Source of the DNA: Streptomyces sp. SID8374
Lineage (GTDB): Bacteria; Actinomycetota; Actinomycetes; Streptomycetales; Streptomycetaceae
NCBI RefSeq assembly: GCF_009865135.1
Contig: NZ_WWGH01000002.1
Location: forward strand, 1,302,001-1,366,000
DNA length: 64,000 bases
Direction of reading: 5' to 3'
Made by a program: the position numbers and the translations under genes. Numbering within the stretch: position 1 is the stretch's first letter; each line of letters starts with the position of its first letter. Below, one piece after another: positions 36,523-44,883 of the stretch. Below the pieces are notes generated by a model. It worked only from the letters and a program-made list of their open reading frames with translations, searched no databases and was not told the DNA's origin.

Positions 36523-36917
36523 CCGAATCCGCCGATCACGCTCCGGTCACCGTCGACCACCCCTTCGTATCGGCCGTCAAGCCGCTCGTCGACGCGATGG
36601 GCGCCGAGCTGCTGGGGCCCGAGCAGGCCCAGCCGGACGACGTGGTCCTCGCGTGGGAGGGCCGGGACGTCATAGCCGTACGGCTGCCCCAGCTCTCCGA
36701 CTCGCTGGACCACATCCTCGCCGCGCTGGAGAGACGGCACGGGATGCCGCTCGCCGAGCTGGACCGGAAGGCGAAGCAGTCCGTCGTCCGGACCCTGGAG
36801 GCACGCGGTGCCTTCTCCGTACGACACGGAGTGGAGACCGTGGCCGGCGCCCTGGGCGTCTCCCGCTTCACCGTGTACAACTATCTCAACAGGGAACATT
36901 CGGCCAAGGGTGAGTAG
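36519..36917 (+). CDS. Helix-turn-helix transcriptional regulator (small)
   Basis: 132 residues. An N-terminal part (about 10-60) of unknown type precedes a helical region and a C-terminal HTH with recognition sequence VAGALGVSRFTVYNYLNRE, similar to the Fis/PucR-type or DUF-HTH end of purine-catabolic regulators. It lies just upstream of uraD-uraH-uricase and is separated from them by a hairpin, so it could regulate purine catabolism as well as its own operon. The start is a GTG overlapping the previous stop. Confidence 0.75.
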   Translation: MTESADHAPVTVDHPFVSAVKPLVDAMGAELLGPEQAQPDDVVLAWEGRDVIAVRLPQLSDSLDHILAALERRHGMPLAELDRKAKQSVVRTLEARGAFSVRHGVETVAGALGVSRFTVYNYLNREHSAKGE

Positions 36918-36942
36918 TTGGCCGAACCCGCCGAACGCACAG

Positions 36943-36978
36943 GAAAGCCGCTGTCCGCATGCCGGGACGGCGGCTTTC
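36943..36978 (+). terminator. Terminator after the small HTH operon
   Basis: GAAAGCCGCTGTCC pairs with GGACGGCGGCTTTC (one mismatch) around an 8-nt loop, just before the uraD promoter. Confidence 0.65.
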
Positions 36979-36992
36979 TCCGTTCGCGAGAT

Positions 36993-37034
36993 TTCAACAA
37001 AGTGTTGACGTCGTGTTGCGGAGGGCGTTAGCTA
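36993..37034 (+). promoter_or_regulatory. uraD promoter with 17-bp operator over the -35
   Basis: The palindrome TTCAAC-AAAGT-GTTGAC (36993-37009) contains the -35 TTGACG (37005-37010). An 18-bp spacer leads to TAGCTA (37029-37034). This module matches the katA promoter at 20 of 22 positions. Confidence 0.65.
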
Positions 37035-37081
37035 TCCGCAGCCCGAACAACGCACAGCGAAAAACAGCCACGGAGGCTCCC

Positions 37082-37618
37082 GTGACTTCGAGCTCCACAC
37101 CGGGCCTCACCCGGTTCAACACCCTGGCGGACGGCGAGGGCACCCCCGCACTGCACGAGGTCTGTGCCAGTGCGGCCTGGGGAGAGACCGTCCTCGCCGG
37201 CCGTCCGTACGCCACCGAGGAAGCCCTGCTCTCCGCGAGCGACGCCGCCATGGCCGAGCTCACCGCGGAGGACCTGGCCGAGGCGATGGCGGGCCACCCG
37301 CCGATCGGGCGTCCGATCCCCGGTGACCCGACCTCCTCCCGTGAGCAGCGGGGGATGGCCGGGGCCTCCGAGGAGCTCAAGACCGAGATGCTCGAACTGA
37401 ACCTGGCCTACCAGGAGCGGTTCGGACATGTCTTCCTGATCTGTGCCACCGGCGCCACCGGTGAGCAGATGCGCGACGCGGTGAAGTCCCGGATCGGGAA
37501 CTCGCCCGAGCAGGAGCGGGAGATCGTGCGCACCGAACTGGGCAAGATCAACCGCATCCGGCTGACCCGTCTCGTACGGGAGACCCTCGCAGAGGAAGCT
37601 CCCGCACGGGACTCTTGA
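37082..37618 (+). CDS. uraD: OHCU decarboxylase
   Basis: 178 residues from the GTG at 37082 with CGGAGG upstream. The catalytic His motif is GHPPIGRP (HPxIG type), followed by the SREQRGM motif with the catalytic Glu and Gln. It decarboxylates 2-oxo-4-hydroxy-4-carboxy-5-ureidoimidazoline to S-allantoin, the last step of urate oxidation. First gene of the uraD-uraH-uricase operon, with 20 nt to the next start. Confidence 0.94.
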   Translation: MTSSSTPGLTRFNTLADGEGTPALHEVCASAAWGETVLAGRPYATEEALLSASDAAMAELTAEDLAEAMAGHPPIGRPIPGDPTSSREQRGMAGASEELKTEMLELNLAYQERFGHVFLICATGATGEQMRDAVKSRIGNSPEQEREIVRTELGKINRIRLTRLVRETLAEEAPARDS

Positions 37619-37638
37619 GAGCAAGGAGAGTGACGGTC

Positions 37639-38028
37639 TTGAGTACCGACACGACCGCATCGGTGTCCACGCACATCCTGGACACCTCCATCGGCCGCCC
37701 CGCCGCGTCCGTCACCGTCTCGCTCGCCGCCCGCAGCGGCGGCGGCTCGCCGTACGTGACGCTCGGAGCCTCCGCGACGGATGCGGACGGGCGCTGCAAG
37801 GACCTGCCGGCGCTGCCGGAAGGAACGACCCACGTACGCCTCGAATTCGACACCGAGACGTACTTCTCCAAGAAGCAAGCCGAGGCGCAGCAGGACGCCC
37901 CCCGCGTAAGGGACAGCGGCGCGTTCTTCCCGGAAGTGACGATCGCCTTCGCGGTCGTGCCGGGCGAGCACTATCACGTACCGCTGCTGCTCAACCCGTT
38001 CGGCTACTCCGTTTACCGAGGGAGCTAG
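37639..38028 (+). CDS. uraH: 5-hydroxyisourate hydrolase (transthyretin-like)
   Basis: 129 residues from a TTG at 37639, chosen because STDTTASVSTHILDT is the usual N-terminus and AAGGAG lies 10 nt upstream; a GTG at 37630 is the alternative. The family marks are the His in STHILDTSIGRPA and the C-terminal tetrapeptide YRGS. It hydrolyses 5-hydroxyisourate, the uricase product, to OHCU for UraD. It sits between uraD and uricase with short gaps. Confidence 0.93.
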   Translation: MSTDTTASVSTHILDTSIGRPAASVTVSLAARSGGGSPYVTLGASATDADGRCKDLPALPEGTTHVRLEFDTETYFSKKQAEAQQDAPRVRDSGAFFPEVTIAFAVVPGEHYHVPLLLNPFGYSVYRGS

Positions 38029-38035
38029 CACCGAC

Positions 38036-38959
38036 ATGCCCACGATTCTCGGCCAGAACCAGTACGGCAAAGCAGAGAACCGCGTCGTAAAGATCACGCG
38101 GGACGGCGACACCCACCACATCAAGGACCTCAACGTCTCGGTCGCCCTCTCCGGCGACATGGACGACGTCCACTACTCCGGCTCCAACGCCAACGTCCTG
38201 CCGACCGACACCACCAAGAACACGGTGTACGCGTTCGCCAAGGAGCACGGGATCGAGTCCGCCGAGCAGTTCGGCATCCACCTCGCCCGGCACTTCGTCT
38301 CCTCGCAGGAGCCGATCCACCGCGCCCGGATCCGGATCGAGGAGTACGCCTGGGAGCGCATCGCGACCTCGGAGGGCAACTCCAGGTTCATCGGCGCCGA
38401 CGAGGTCAAGCACTCCTTCGTCCGCAAGGGCCAGGAGACCCGCGTCACCCAGATCACCTACGACGGTGAGAACTGGGAGGTCATCTCGGGCCTCAAGGAC
38501 CTCACGGTGATGAACTCGACCAACTCCGAGTTCTGGGGCTACGTCAAGGACAAGTACACGACGCTGAAGGAGGCGTACGACCGCATCCTGGCGACCGACG
38601 TCTCCGCCAAGTGGCGGTACAACTGGACCAGCGACGAGCAGCGCATGCCGAACTGGGAGAAGTCCTACGAGCAGGCGCGCAAGCACATGCTCCAGGCCTT
38701 CGCCGAGACGTACTCCCTCTCCCTCCAGCAGACCCTGTACCAGATGGGTTCGCGCATCATCAACAGCCGCAGCGAGATCGACGAGATCCGCTTCTCGCTG
38801 CCCAACAACCACCACTTCCTGGTGGACCTCGAACCGTTCGGCCTCAAGAACGACAACGAGGTCTACTTCGCGGCGGACCGTCCCTACGGTCTGATCGAGG
38901 CCACCGTGCTCCGGGACGGCGTCGAGCCGAAGATCCCGGTCGACATGACCAACCTCTGA
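38036..38959 (+). CDS. Urate oxidase (uricase), cofactor-free
   Basis: 307 residues, the usual length. It has the catalytic-Thr motif LPTDTTKNTVYA near residue 60, the N-terminal catalytic Lys region QNQYGKAENRVVKI and the family signature LKDLTVMNSTNSEFWGY. It oxidises urate with O2 to 5-hydroxyisourate and H2O2. Third gene of the uraD-uraH operon (7-nt gap). The H2O2 explains the shared promoter module with katA. Confidence 0.97.
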   Translation: MPTILGQNQYGKAENRVVKITRDGDTHHIKDLNVSVALSGDMDDVHYSGSNANVLPTDTTKNTVYAFAKEHGIESAEQFGIHLARHFVSSQEPIHRARIRIEEYAWERIATSEGNSRFIGADEVKHSFVRKGQETRVTQITYDGENWEVISGLKDLTVMNSTNSEFWGYVKDKYTTLKEAYDRILATDVSAKWRYNWTSDEQRMPNWEKSYEQARKHMLQAFAETYSLSLQQTLYQMGSRIINSRSEIDEIRFSLPNNHHFLVDLEPFGLKNDNEVYFAADRPYGLIEATVLRDGVEPKIPVDMTNL

Positions 38960-38970
38960 CGCGGCACTGA

Positions 38971-39008
38971 ACCGGCCCCCGCCCGCCCGCAGTCGGGCGG
39001 GGCCCGGT
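38971..39008 (+). terminator. Terminator or attenuating hairpin after uricase
   Basis: ACCGGCCCCCGCCCG and CGGGCGGGGCCCGGT form a 15-bp stem (one mismatch) with an 8-nt loop between uricase and the permease gene. Confidence 0.6.
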
Positions 39009-39027
39009 CATCCCGGAGGAAACACCC

Positions 39028-40416
39028 ATGGCACAGCCTGCAACGGGGCCGGCCGAAGCCCCGAAACCCTTTACCGGCACGGCAGTTCACCCGTGCGACG
39101 AGAAGCTTCCGCCCGCGCGGCTCGTTCCCGCCGCGCTCCAGCACATCGCCGCCATGTACGCGGGCGTCGTCACCCCTCCGCTGATCATCGGCCAGGCCGT
39201 CGGCCTGGACACCGCCGGGATGACCCGGCTCATCGCCGCGAGCCTCCTGATCGCCGGACTCGCCACCATCGTGCAGACGATCGGCCTCGGCGCGTTCGCC
39301 GGAAACCGGCTGCCGTTCGTCAACGCGGCCTCCTCCGCCGGTATCGCCCCGATGCTCGCCATCGCCGAGACCACCGCGCCCGGCCACCAACTCCCCGCGA
39401 TCTACGGGGCGGTGCTCGTCGCCGGAGCCTTCTGCCTGACGGTCGGGCCGTTCTTCGGCAGACTGCTGCGCTTCTTCCCGCCGCTCGTCACGGGCGTGGT
39501 CATCACCCTCATCGGCGTCACCCTCATGCCCGTGCCGGTCGCCTGGGCGCAGGGCGGCGACGCCACCGCCGCCGACTTCGGCGCGATGAAGTACCTGGCG
39601 CTGGCCGCCTTCACCCTCGTCGTCATCCTGCTCATCCAGCGCTTCGGCCGCGGCTTCCTCAAGCAAGTCGCCCTGCTGGTCGGCATGTTCGTCGGCACGC
39701 TGGCCGCGATCCCGTTCGGACTCGCCGACTTCTCCGCGCTGAGGTCCGCACCGCTGGCCGCCCTGCCGACGCCTTTCGCCTTCGGGGCACCGGAGTTCCA
39801 CCCCGCCGCGATCCTCTCCCTCTGCATCGTCATGCTCGTCCTGATGACGGAGTCCTCGGCCGGCATGCTGGCCCTGGGCGAGATCTGCGACCGCCGCACC
39901 GACGGCCGTACGATCACCCGGGGCCTGCGTACGGACGGCATCGCCACCCTCCTCGGCCCGGTCTTCGGCGGCTTCCCCACCAGCGCCTTCGCCCAGAACG
40001 TCGGCGTCGTCTCGCTGACCCGCGTACGCAGCCGGTACGTCGTCGCGGCGGCGGGCGGCGCGCTGCTGGTCCTCGGCGCCTTCCCGGTGCTCGGCGCGGT
40101 CGTCTCGCTCGTGCCCATGCCCGTCCTCGGCGGCGCCGGCATCGTCCTCTTCGGCTCCATCGCGGTCAGCGGCATCCGTACGCTCTCCGAGGCCGGACTC
40201 GACGACAGCTCCAACATCATCCTGGTCGCGGTGGCGCTCGGCGCGGGCATCATCCCGCTCGCCGCGCCCACCTTCTACGCCGGATTCCCGGCCTGGGCGC
40301 AGACCGTCCTCGGCTCCGGGATCAGCGCGGGAGCGCTGGTCGCGGTCGTGCTCAACCTGTTCTTCCACCATCTCGGCACCCACAGCCGCCCCGCTGTGGC
40401 ACTCAAATCCTCCTAG
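39028..40416 (+). CDS. NCS2 nucleobase permease (xanthine/urate type) 1
   Basis: 462 residues with about 12-14 hydrophobic segments. It carries the NCS2 marks QHIAAMYAGVVTPPLI near the N-terminus, the central TESSAGMLALGEI and the substrate motif SAFAQNVGVVSLTRVRSR. Such carriers import xanthine, uric acid or uracil with H+ or Na+. Genomic context (uricase upstream, 8-oxoguanine deaminase downstream) favours a purine. It is transcribed in the same direction as both and is separated from uricase by a hairpin. Confidence 0.9.
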   Translation: MAQPATGPAEAPKPFTGTAVHPCDEKLPPARLVPAALQHIAAMYAGVVTPPLIIGQAVGLDTAGMTRLIAASLLIAGLATIVQTIGLGAFAGNRLPFVNAASSAGIAPMLAIAETTAPGHQLPAIYGAVLVAGAFCLTVGPFFGRLLRFFPPLVTGVVITLIGVTLMPVPVAWAQGGDATAADFGAMKYLALAAFTLVVILLIQRFGRGFLKQVALLVGMFVGTLAAIPFGLADFSALRSAPLAALPTPFAFGAPEFHPAAILSLCIVMLVLMTESSAGMLALGEICDRRTDGRTITRGLRTDGIATLLGPVFGGFPTSAFAQNVGVVSLTRVRSRYVVAAAGGALLVLGAFPVLGAVVSLVPMPVLGGAGIVLFGSIAVSGIRTLSEAGLDDSSNIILVAVALGAGIIPLAAPTFYAGFPAWAQTVLGSGISAGALVAVVLNLFFHHLGTHSRPAVALKSS

Positions 40417-40461
40417 GGTCCTGCCGTGCCCACATCGCCACAGAGAGAAGAAGGAAGCACC

Positions 40462-41850
40462 ATGGCAGCTTCGGCAGACCCTCAGCGCACCGTCATCGAG
40501 AACTGTTCGATCGCCACCGTCGACGCCCACGACACGGAGTACGCCTCCGGGTACATCGTCGTGGCGGACAACCGCATCGAGTCCGTCGGCGCCGGTCAGG
40601 CACCGGAGGGCCTCACCGGCGTCGTCCGGCGCATCGACGCCACCGGGCACCTCGCGACGCCGGGCCTGGTCAACACCCACCACCACTTCTACCAGTGGAT
40701 CACCCGGGGCCTGGCCACCGACCACAACCTCTTCAACTGGCTGGTCGCCCTCTACCCGACCTGGGCGCGCATCGACGAGCCGATGGCCCGCGCCGCCGCG
40801 CAGGGCTCGCTCGCCATGATGGCCCGCGGCGGCGTCACCACCGCCATGGACCACCACTACGTCTTCCCGAAGGGCTCCGGCGACCTGTCCGGCGCCATCA
40901 TCGGGGCCGCCCGCGAGATGGGCGTACGATTCACCCTCGCCCGGGGCTCCATGGACCGCAGCGAGAAGGACGGCGGCCTGCCCCCGGACTTCGCCGTCGA
41001 GACCCTCGAAGGCGCGCTCGCCGCCACCGAGGCCACCGTCGACGCCCACCACGACGCCTCCTTCGACTCCATGACCCAGGTCGCCGTCGCCCCCTGCTCC
41101 CCGTTCTCGGTCTCCACCGAACTGATGCGCCAGGGCGCCGAGTTGGCCCGGAGGAAGAACGTACGGCTGCACACCCACGGCTCGGAGACCGTCGAGGAGG
41201 AGCAGTTCTGCAAGGAGCTGTTCGGCATGGGCCCGACCGACTACTTCGAGTCCACCGGCTGGCTCGGCGACGACGTGTGGATGGCGCACTGCGTCCACAT
41301 GAACGACTCCGACATCGCCGCCTTCGCCCGTACGGGAACCGGCGTCGCCCACTGCCCCTCCTCCAACGCCCGCCTCGCCGCCGGGATCGCCCGGGTCCCC
41401 GACATGCTCGCCGCCGGTGTCCCCGTAGGCCTCGGCGTGGACGGCACCGCCTCCAACGAGTCCGGCGAACTCCACACCGAGCTGCGCAACGCACTCCTCA
41501 TCAACCGCCTCGGCGCCCACCGCGAGGCCGCCCTCAACGCCCGCCAGGCCCTGCGCCTCGGGACCTTCGGCGGAGCCCAGGTCCTGGGCCGCGCCGACCA
41601 CATCGGCTCCCTGGAGGCCGGCAAGCTCGCCGACCTCGTCCTGTGGAAGCTGGACACCCTGGCCCACTCCTCGATCGCCGACCCGGTGACCGCGCTCATC
41701 TTCGGCGCGGCCGCCCCGGTGACCCTCTCCCTCGTCGACGGCAAGCCGGTCGTCGAGGGCAACCACCTCACCACGGTGGACGAGGACGCCATCGCCCGCA
41801 CCACCCGCGACGAGGCCCGCCGCCTCGCACAGATCGCCGCCGGGGCCTGA
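40462..41850 (+). CDS. 8-oxoguanine deaminase (amidohydrolase)
   Basis: 462 residues from an ATG. Amidohydrolase of the AtzA/TrzN/8-oxoguanine deaminase group, with metal ligands in NTHHHFYQ, RLHTHGSETVEEEQ, AHCVHM and GLGVDGTASNE, and the group mark AHCPSSNARLAAGIA. The 8-oxoguanine enzyme deaminates 8-oxoguanine to urate, which fits a position between two purine permeases and next to uricase. Guanine deaminase or another hydroxydechloroatrazine-type activity is the alternative. Confidence 0.88.
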   Translation: MAASADPQRTVIENCSIATVDAHDTEYASGYIVVADNRIESVGAGQAPEGLTGVVRRIDATGHLATPGLVNTHHHFYQWITRGLATDHNLFNWLVALYPTWARIDEPMARAAAQGSLAMMARGGVTTAMDHHYVFPKGSGDLSGAIIGAAREMGVRFTLARGSMDRSEKDGGLPPDFAVETLEGALAATEATVDAHHDASFDSMTQVAVAPCSPFSVSTELMRQGAELARRKNVRLHTHGSETVEEEQFCKELFGMGPTDYFESTGWLGDDVWMAHCVHMNDSDIAAFARTGTGVAHCPSSNARLAAGIARVPDMLAAGVPVGLGVDGTASNESGELHTELRNALLINRLGAHREAALNARQALRLGTFGGAQVLGRADHIGSLEAGKLADLVLWKLDTLAHSSIADPVTALIFGAAAPVTLSLVDGKPVVEGNHLTTVDEDAIARTTRDEARRLAQIAAGA

Positions 41851-41864
41851 CCCCGGAGGTGTCC

Positions 41865-41991
41865 CCGAACCGCCGGGCAGCACCGATCCCCGGCGGAACC
41901 CGAACCGCCGGTCGGTCACCGGCCCCCGGCAGAACCCCCAACCGCCGGGCGGTCACCGACACCCGGCGGTATCCCCGACCGGCCGGTCGAG
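41865..41991. repeat. 35-37-bp tandem repeats (about 3.5 copies)
   Basis: Units starting near 41865, 41900, 41937 and 41975 (last one partial) share CCGAACCGCCGG...CCCCGGCGG. Each full unit contains an internal inverted repeat CCGCCGGG/CCCGGCGG. They follow the deaminase stop in a 400-bp gap before the second permease; the rest of the gap (41992-42250) shows no gene. Confidence 0.6.
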
Positions 41992-42250
41992 GGGGACGGC
42001 CCGAGACCGGCCGCCGTGGACCCGAGCGGGGTCCGCGGCAGCCGGTCCGGCGGACGCACACCCGATGGTGGGCGCCGCCGGACCGGTGATGAACGCTGCC
42101 CGCACGTCCCCACCGTGCGCGCGCCCCTCCGCACCCCCCTCTGCACGACCTGCACCACCTGAGAGAGCCGCAAGCACCGCCGCACCACTTACGCATCACC
42201 TCCCTGACACCCGCGTCGCCGACGACGCGTAACCGACCGGAGGAACCGCC

Positions 42251-43717
42251 GTGGCCGCTGAGCCCAGGTTTCGCAAAGACGCAGATGCAGCCGCCCCCGA
42301 CGTGACGGCCGACGCCGTCGCAGAAGCAGAAGCAGCAGGTGCCGACCGGAAACACCCGGTCGACGAGACCCTCCCCCCACTGAAGATGTTCACCAGCGGC
42401 CTCCAGCACGTGGCCGCCATGTACGCGGGCGTGGTGGCCCCGCCGCTCATCGTGGGGCCGGCCGTCGGCCTCACCGCCAAGGAGACCGCCTTCCTGATGG
42501 GGGCGAGCCTCTTCACCGCGGGCATCGCCACCCTGCTCCAGACCATCGGCTTCTGGAAGGTCGGCGCCCGGCTGCCCTTCGTCAACGGCGTCTCGTTCGC
42601 CGGTGTGGCCCCGATGATCGCGATCGGCAAGGACCGGGGGCACGAGGGCATAGCCGTGATCTTCGGCGCGATCATCGTCGCGAGCGTGCTCGGCTTCCTC
42701 CTCGCCCCGTACTTCTGCAAACTCGTGCGGTTCTTCCCCCCGGTCGTCACCGGCACCGTCATCACCCTGATAGGCGTCTCGCTCCTGCCGGTCGCCTTCA
42801 ACTGGTCCCAGGGCGGCAACGCGGCGGCGGACGACTACGGTTCGATGACCAACATCACCATGGCCGCCGTGACCCTGGTGATCGTGCTGGCGCTGCGCAA
42901 ACTGCTGCGCGGCTTCCTCCAGCAGATCGCGATCCTGCTCGGCCTGGTCATCGGCACTCTGATCGCCATCCCCGCCGGGATCACCGACTTCAGCGCCATC
43001 AAGAACGCCGACGTGGTCGGCTTCCCGACGCCGTTCGCCTTCGGCGGCCCGCAGTTCGAGATCGCCGCCATCATCTCCATGTGCATCGTGATGCTCGTCT
43101 GCATGACCGAGTCCACCGCCGACATGCTGGCCCTCGGCAAGATCGTCGGCCGCCCGGCCGACGAGAAGATCATCGAGGGCGGCCTGCGCGCCGACACCCT
43201 CGGCAGCGCCATCAGCCCGGTCTTCAACGGCTTCATGTGCAGCGCCTTCGCCCAGAACGTCGGCCTCGTCGCCATGACGAAGATCCGCAGCCGCTTCGTC
43301 GTCGCGGCGGGCGGCGGCATCCTCATCGTGCTCGGCCTGGTCCCCGTCGCCGCCTCCGTCATCGCCCTCGTACCGCTGCCGGTGCTCGGCGGCGCGGGCA
43401 TCGTCCTCTTCGGTACGGTCGCGGCCAGCGGCATCCAGACCCTGGCCACCGCCGCGATGGAGAAGGGCGAGAACGCGCTGATCGTGGCGGCGGCCCTCGG
43501 TATCGGCCTGATCCCGATCGCGGCGCCGCAGTTCTACCACGCCTTCCCGGAGAGCCTGCTGGTCGTCCTCGACTCGGGCATCTCGACCGGCTGCGTGGTG
43601 GCCATCGTGCTGAACCTCGCCTTCAACCACTTCGGCCGCAAGCCGGACGCGGAGGACGAGGAGTCGCGCGACGGCGAACACGTGGTCCCGGCGGCCGCCG
43701 GGGTGGGCGTCCACTGA
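42251..43717 (+). CDS. NCS2 nucleobase permease (xanthine/urate type) 2
   Basis: 488 residues from a GTG with CGGAGGAA upstream. It has the same NCS2 marks as the upstream permease: QHVAAMYAGVVAPPLIVGPA, TESTADMLALGKIVG, SAFAQNVGLVAMTKIRSR. It has a longer Ala/Glu-rich N-terminal tail and C-terminal tail. The two are clearly paralogous but diverged, so they may differ in substrate (xanthine versus urate) or affinity. It is the last gene of the purine group and is followed by a perfect terminator. Confidence 0.92.
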   Translation: MAAEPRFRKDADAAAPDVTADAVAEAEAAGADRKHPVDETLPPLKMFTSGLQHVAAMYAGVVAPPLIVGPAVGLTAKETAFLMGASLFTAGIATLLQTIGFWKVGARLPFVNGVSFAGVAPMIAIGKDRGHEGIAVIFGAIIVASVLGFLLAPYFCKLVRFFPPVVTGTVITLIGVSLLPVAFNWSQGGNAAADDYGSMTNITMAAVTLVIVLALRKLLRGFLQQIAILLGLVIGTLIAIPAGITDFSAIKNADVVGFPTPFAFGGPQFEIAAIISMCIVMLVCMTESTADMLALGKIVGRPADEKIIEGGLRADTLGSAISPVFNGFMCSAFAQNVGLVAMTKIRSRFVVAAGGGILIVLGLVPVAASVIALVPLPVLGGAGIVLFGTVAASGIQTLATAAMEKGENALIVAAALGIGLIPIAAPQFYHAFPESLLVVLDSGISTGCVVAIVLNLAFNHFGRKPDAEDEESRDGEHVVPAAAGVGVH

Positions 43718-43741
43718 CGTACCGGCTGCCCGCCGTCCGGT

Positions 43742-43768
43742 GAAGCCCCGTGCCCCGCACGGGGCTTC
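43742..43768 (+). terminator. Terminator of permease 2
   Basis: A perfect 12-bp stem GAAGCCCCGTGC/GCACGGGGCTTC with a CCC loop, 25 nt after the permease stop. Confidence 0.75.
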
Positions 43769-43973
43769 GGCCGTGTGCCGGCCTTGGCGAGGGCGGTCTC
43801 GGCTTCGGCCGTGTGCCGGCCTTGGCGACGGGTGGCCTCGGTTTCGGCCGTGTGCCCGCCTTCGCCGACGGTTGGCCCCGGTTTCGGCCGTGTGCCGGCC
43901 CTCGCCGACGGCTGGCTCCGTTTCGGTTGTGTGCCGACCGTGGACCCCGGCCTTCGATACGCGGCTTCGGCCG
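43765..43973. repeat. 39-bp tandem repeats (5 copies plus a partial)
   Basis: TTCGGCCGTGTGCC-like units start near 43766, 43804, 43843, 43883 and 43922, with a truncated copy near 43965. Spacing is 38-40 bp and identity falls off towards the right. The array lies between two convergent genes and reads through in several frames without giving a protein-like product. Confidence 0.65.
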
Positions 43974-43977
43974 TACG

Positions 43978-44805
43978 TCAGCCCTCGTCGATGCGGTAGC
44001 TGTCCCCGTACACCTTCCACCGCAACGGCGTCTCCAGCCCGAGCTTCCCCTCCCGTACGAAGACCCGCTGGGCGCTCTCCACCCTGCTGGTGTCCGTGTG
44101 CGACGGCTCCCGGCCGATCGCGGCCACGCGGGCGTCGAGGAACGCGTTGAGATACGCCTTCTCGTCGCCGCCCCGCGCGGGTGTCCGGACCTCCGCCATC
44201 GCCTCTCGGCGCATCGTCCGGAACCCGACCGAGCCCTCCGTGTCACCCGAGCCGTGCATCACGTACGCGTCGTAGTAGATGAACTGCCCCAGCGCCCCCA
44301 GCCCGTCCTTCTCGGCCTGCTCCACCGCCGGTTCGAAGTAGGCGGCGTCCCGCTCCGCGTCCTGCGCCGCACGGAAGGCGGAGTCCTTCGCCGCCTCCGC
44401 CCACGCCCGCGTGAACGGTTCGCCGAGCCCGGCGTGCGAGTCGCTGCCCTCCACCGAGCGCAGGGCGGGCAGGAACCGCTCCAGCGGATTGCCGGGGCGC
44501 GCCTTCCCGTATCGTTCGACGACCTTCCGCAGGTCACCGGTGCCGGAGCAGAACCCGATGATGCCCGCCGTGTACCCCCGGCCGTCGCCGATGTCCTCGA
44601 TGTACGGGTACTGCGCCTCCCAGTCCAGCGAGGAGTTCTCCGCGCTGGAGACCAGCTGCATGGCGATCCGCTTCTTCGCCGGGTCGGCCAGCCCCGCCTC
44701 CGTACCGCCCGCCTCGGAGGCGGATCCGGAGCAGCCGGTCAGGGCGGCGGCCGTGAGGAGGGTGGCGGCGAGGGGGAGGCGCAGGGCGCGGACGATGCGG
44801 TTCAC
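43978..44805 (-). CDS. GH46 chitosanase, lipoprotein form
   Basis: 275 residues from a GTG. The signal peptide ends in a lipobox LTGC (Cys25), followed by a GH46 domain. The catalytic Glu56 is in SSAENSSLDW and Asp74 in EDIGDGRGYTAG, 18 residues apart as in the Streptomyces N174 chitosanase; GIIGFCSGTGD and GQFIYYDAYVMHG are also family marks. It endo-cleaves chitosan outside the cell. A lipid-anchored form is unusual, since most are freely secreted. Products could feed the das-like importer encoded elsewhere in the window. Confidence 0.9.
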   Translation of the reverse strand: MNRIVRALRLPLAATLLTAAALTGCSGSASEAGGTEAGLADPAKKRIAMQLVSSAENSSLDWEAQYPYIEDIGDGRGYTAGIIGFCSGTGDLRKVVERYGKARPGNPLERFLPALRSVEGSDSHAGLGEPFTRAWAEAAKDSAFRAAQDAERDAAYFEPAVEQAEKDGLGALGQFIYYDAYVMHGSGDTEGSVGFRTMRREAMAEVRTPARGGDEKAYLNAFLDARVAAIGREPSHTDTSRVESAQRVFVREGKLGLETPLRWKVYGDSYRIDEG

Positions 44806-44883
44806 CCGCCCAGCCTGCCAGGCCGGGGGTGGCGGCCGGGGCCGTGGAGCGGAGGGCCGCCCGGCGGCTGTAGCGTCAGGGGT

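Noticed and set aside
38884..41919. A 1011-residue open frame on the minus strand over uricase, permease and deaminase genes
   Set aside because: Asp/Gly/Glu-rich low-complexity translation without domains; a by-product of GC codon bias. The plus-strand genes have clear family motifs and start signals.
43765..43973. CRISPR-like appearance of the 39-bp repeats
   Set aside because: The units are contiguous with no unique spacers, decay progressively, and no cas genes are nearby.
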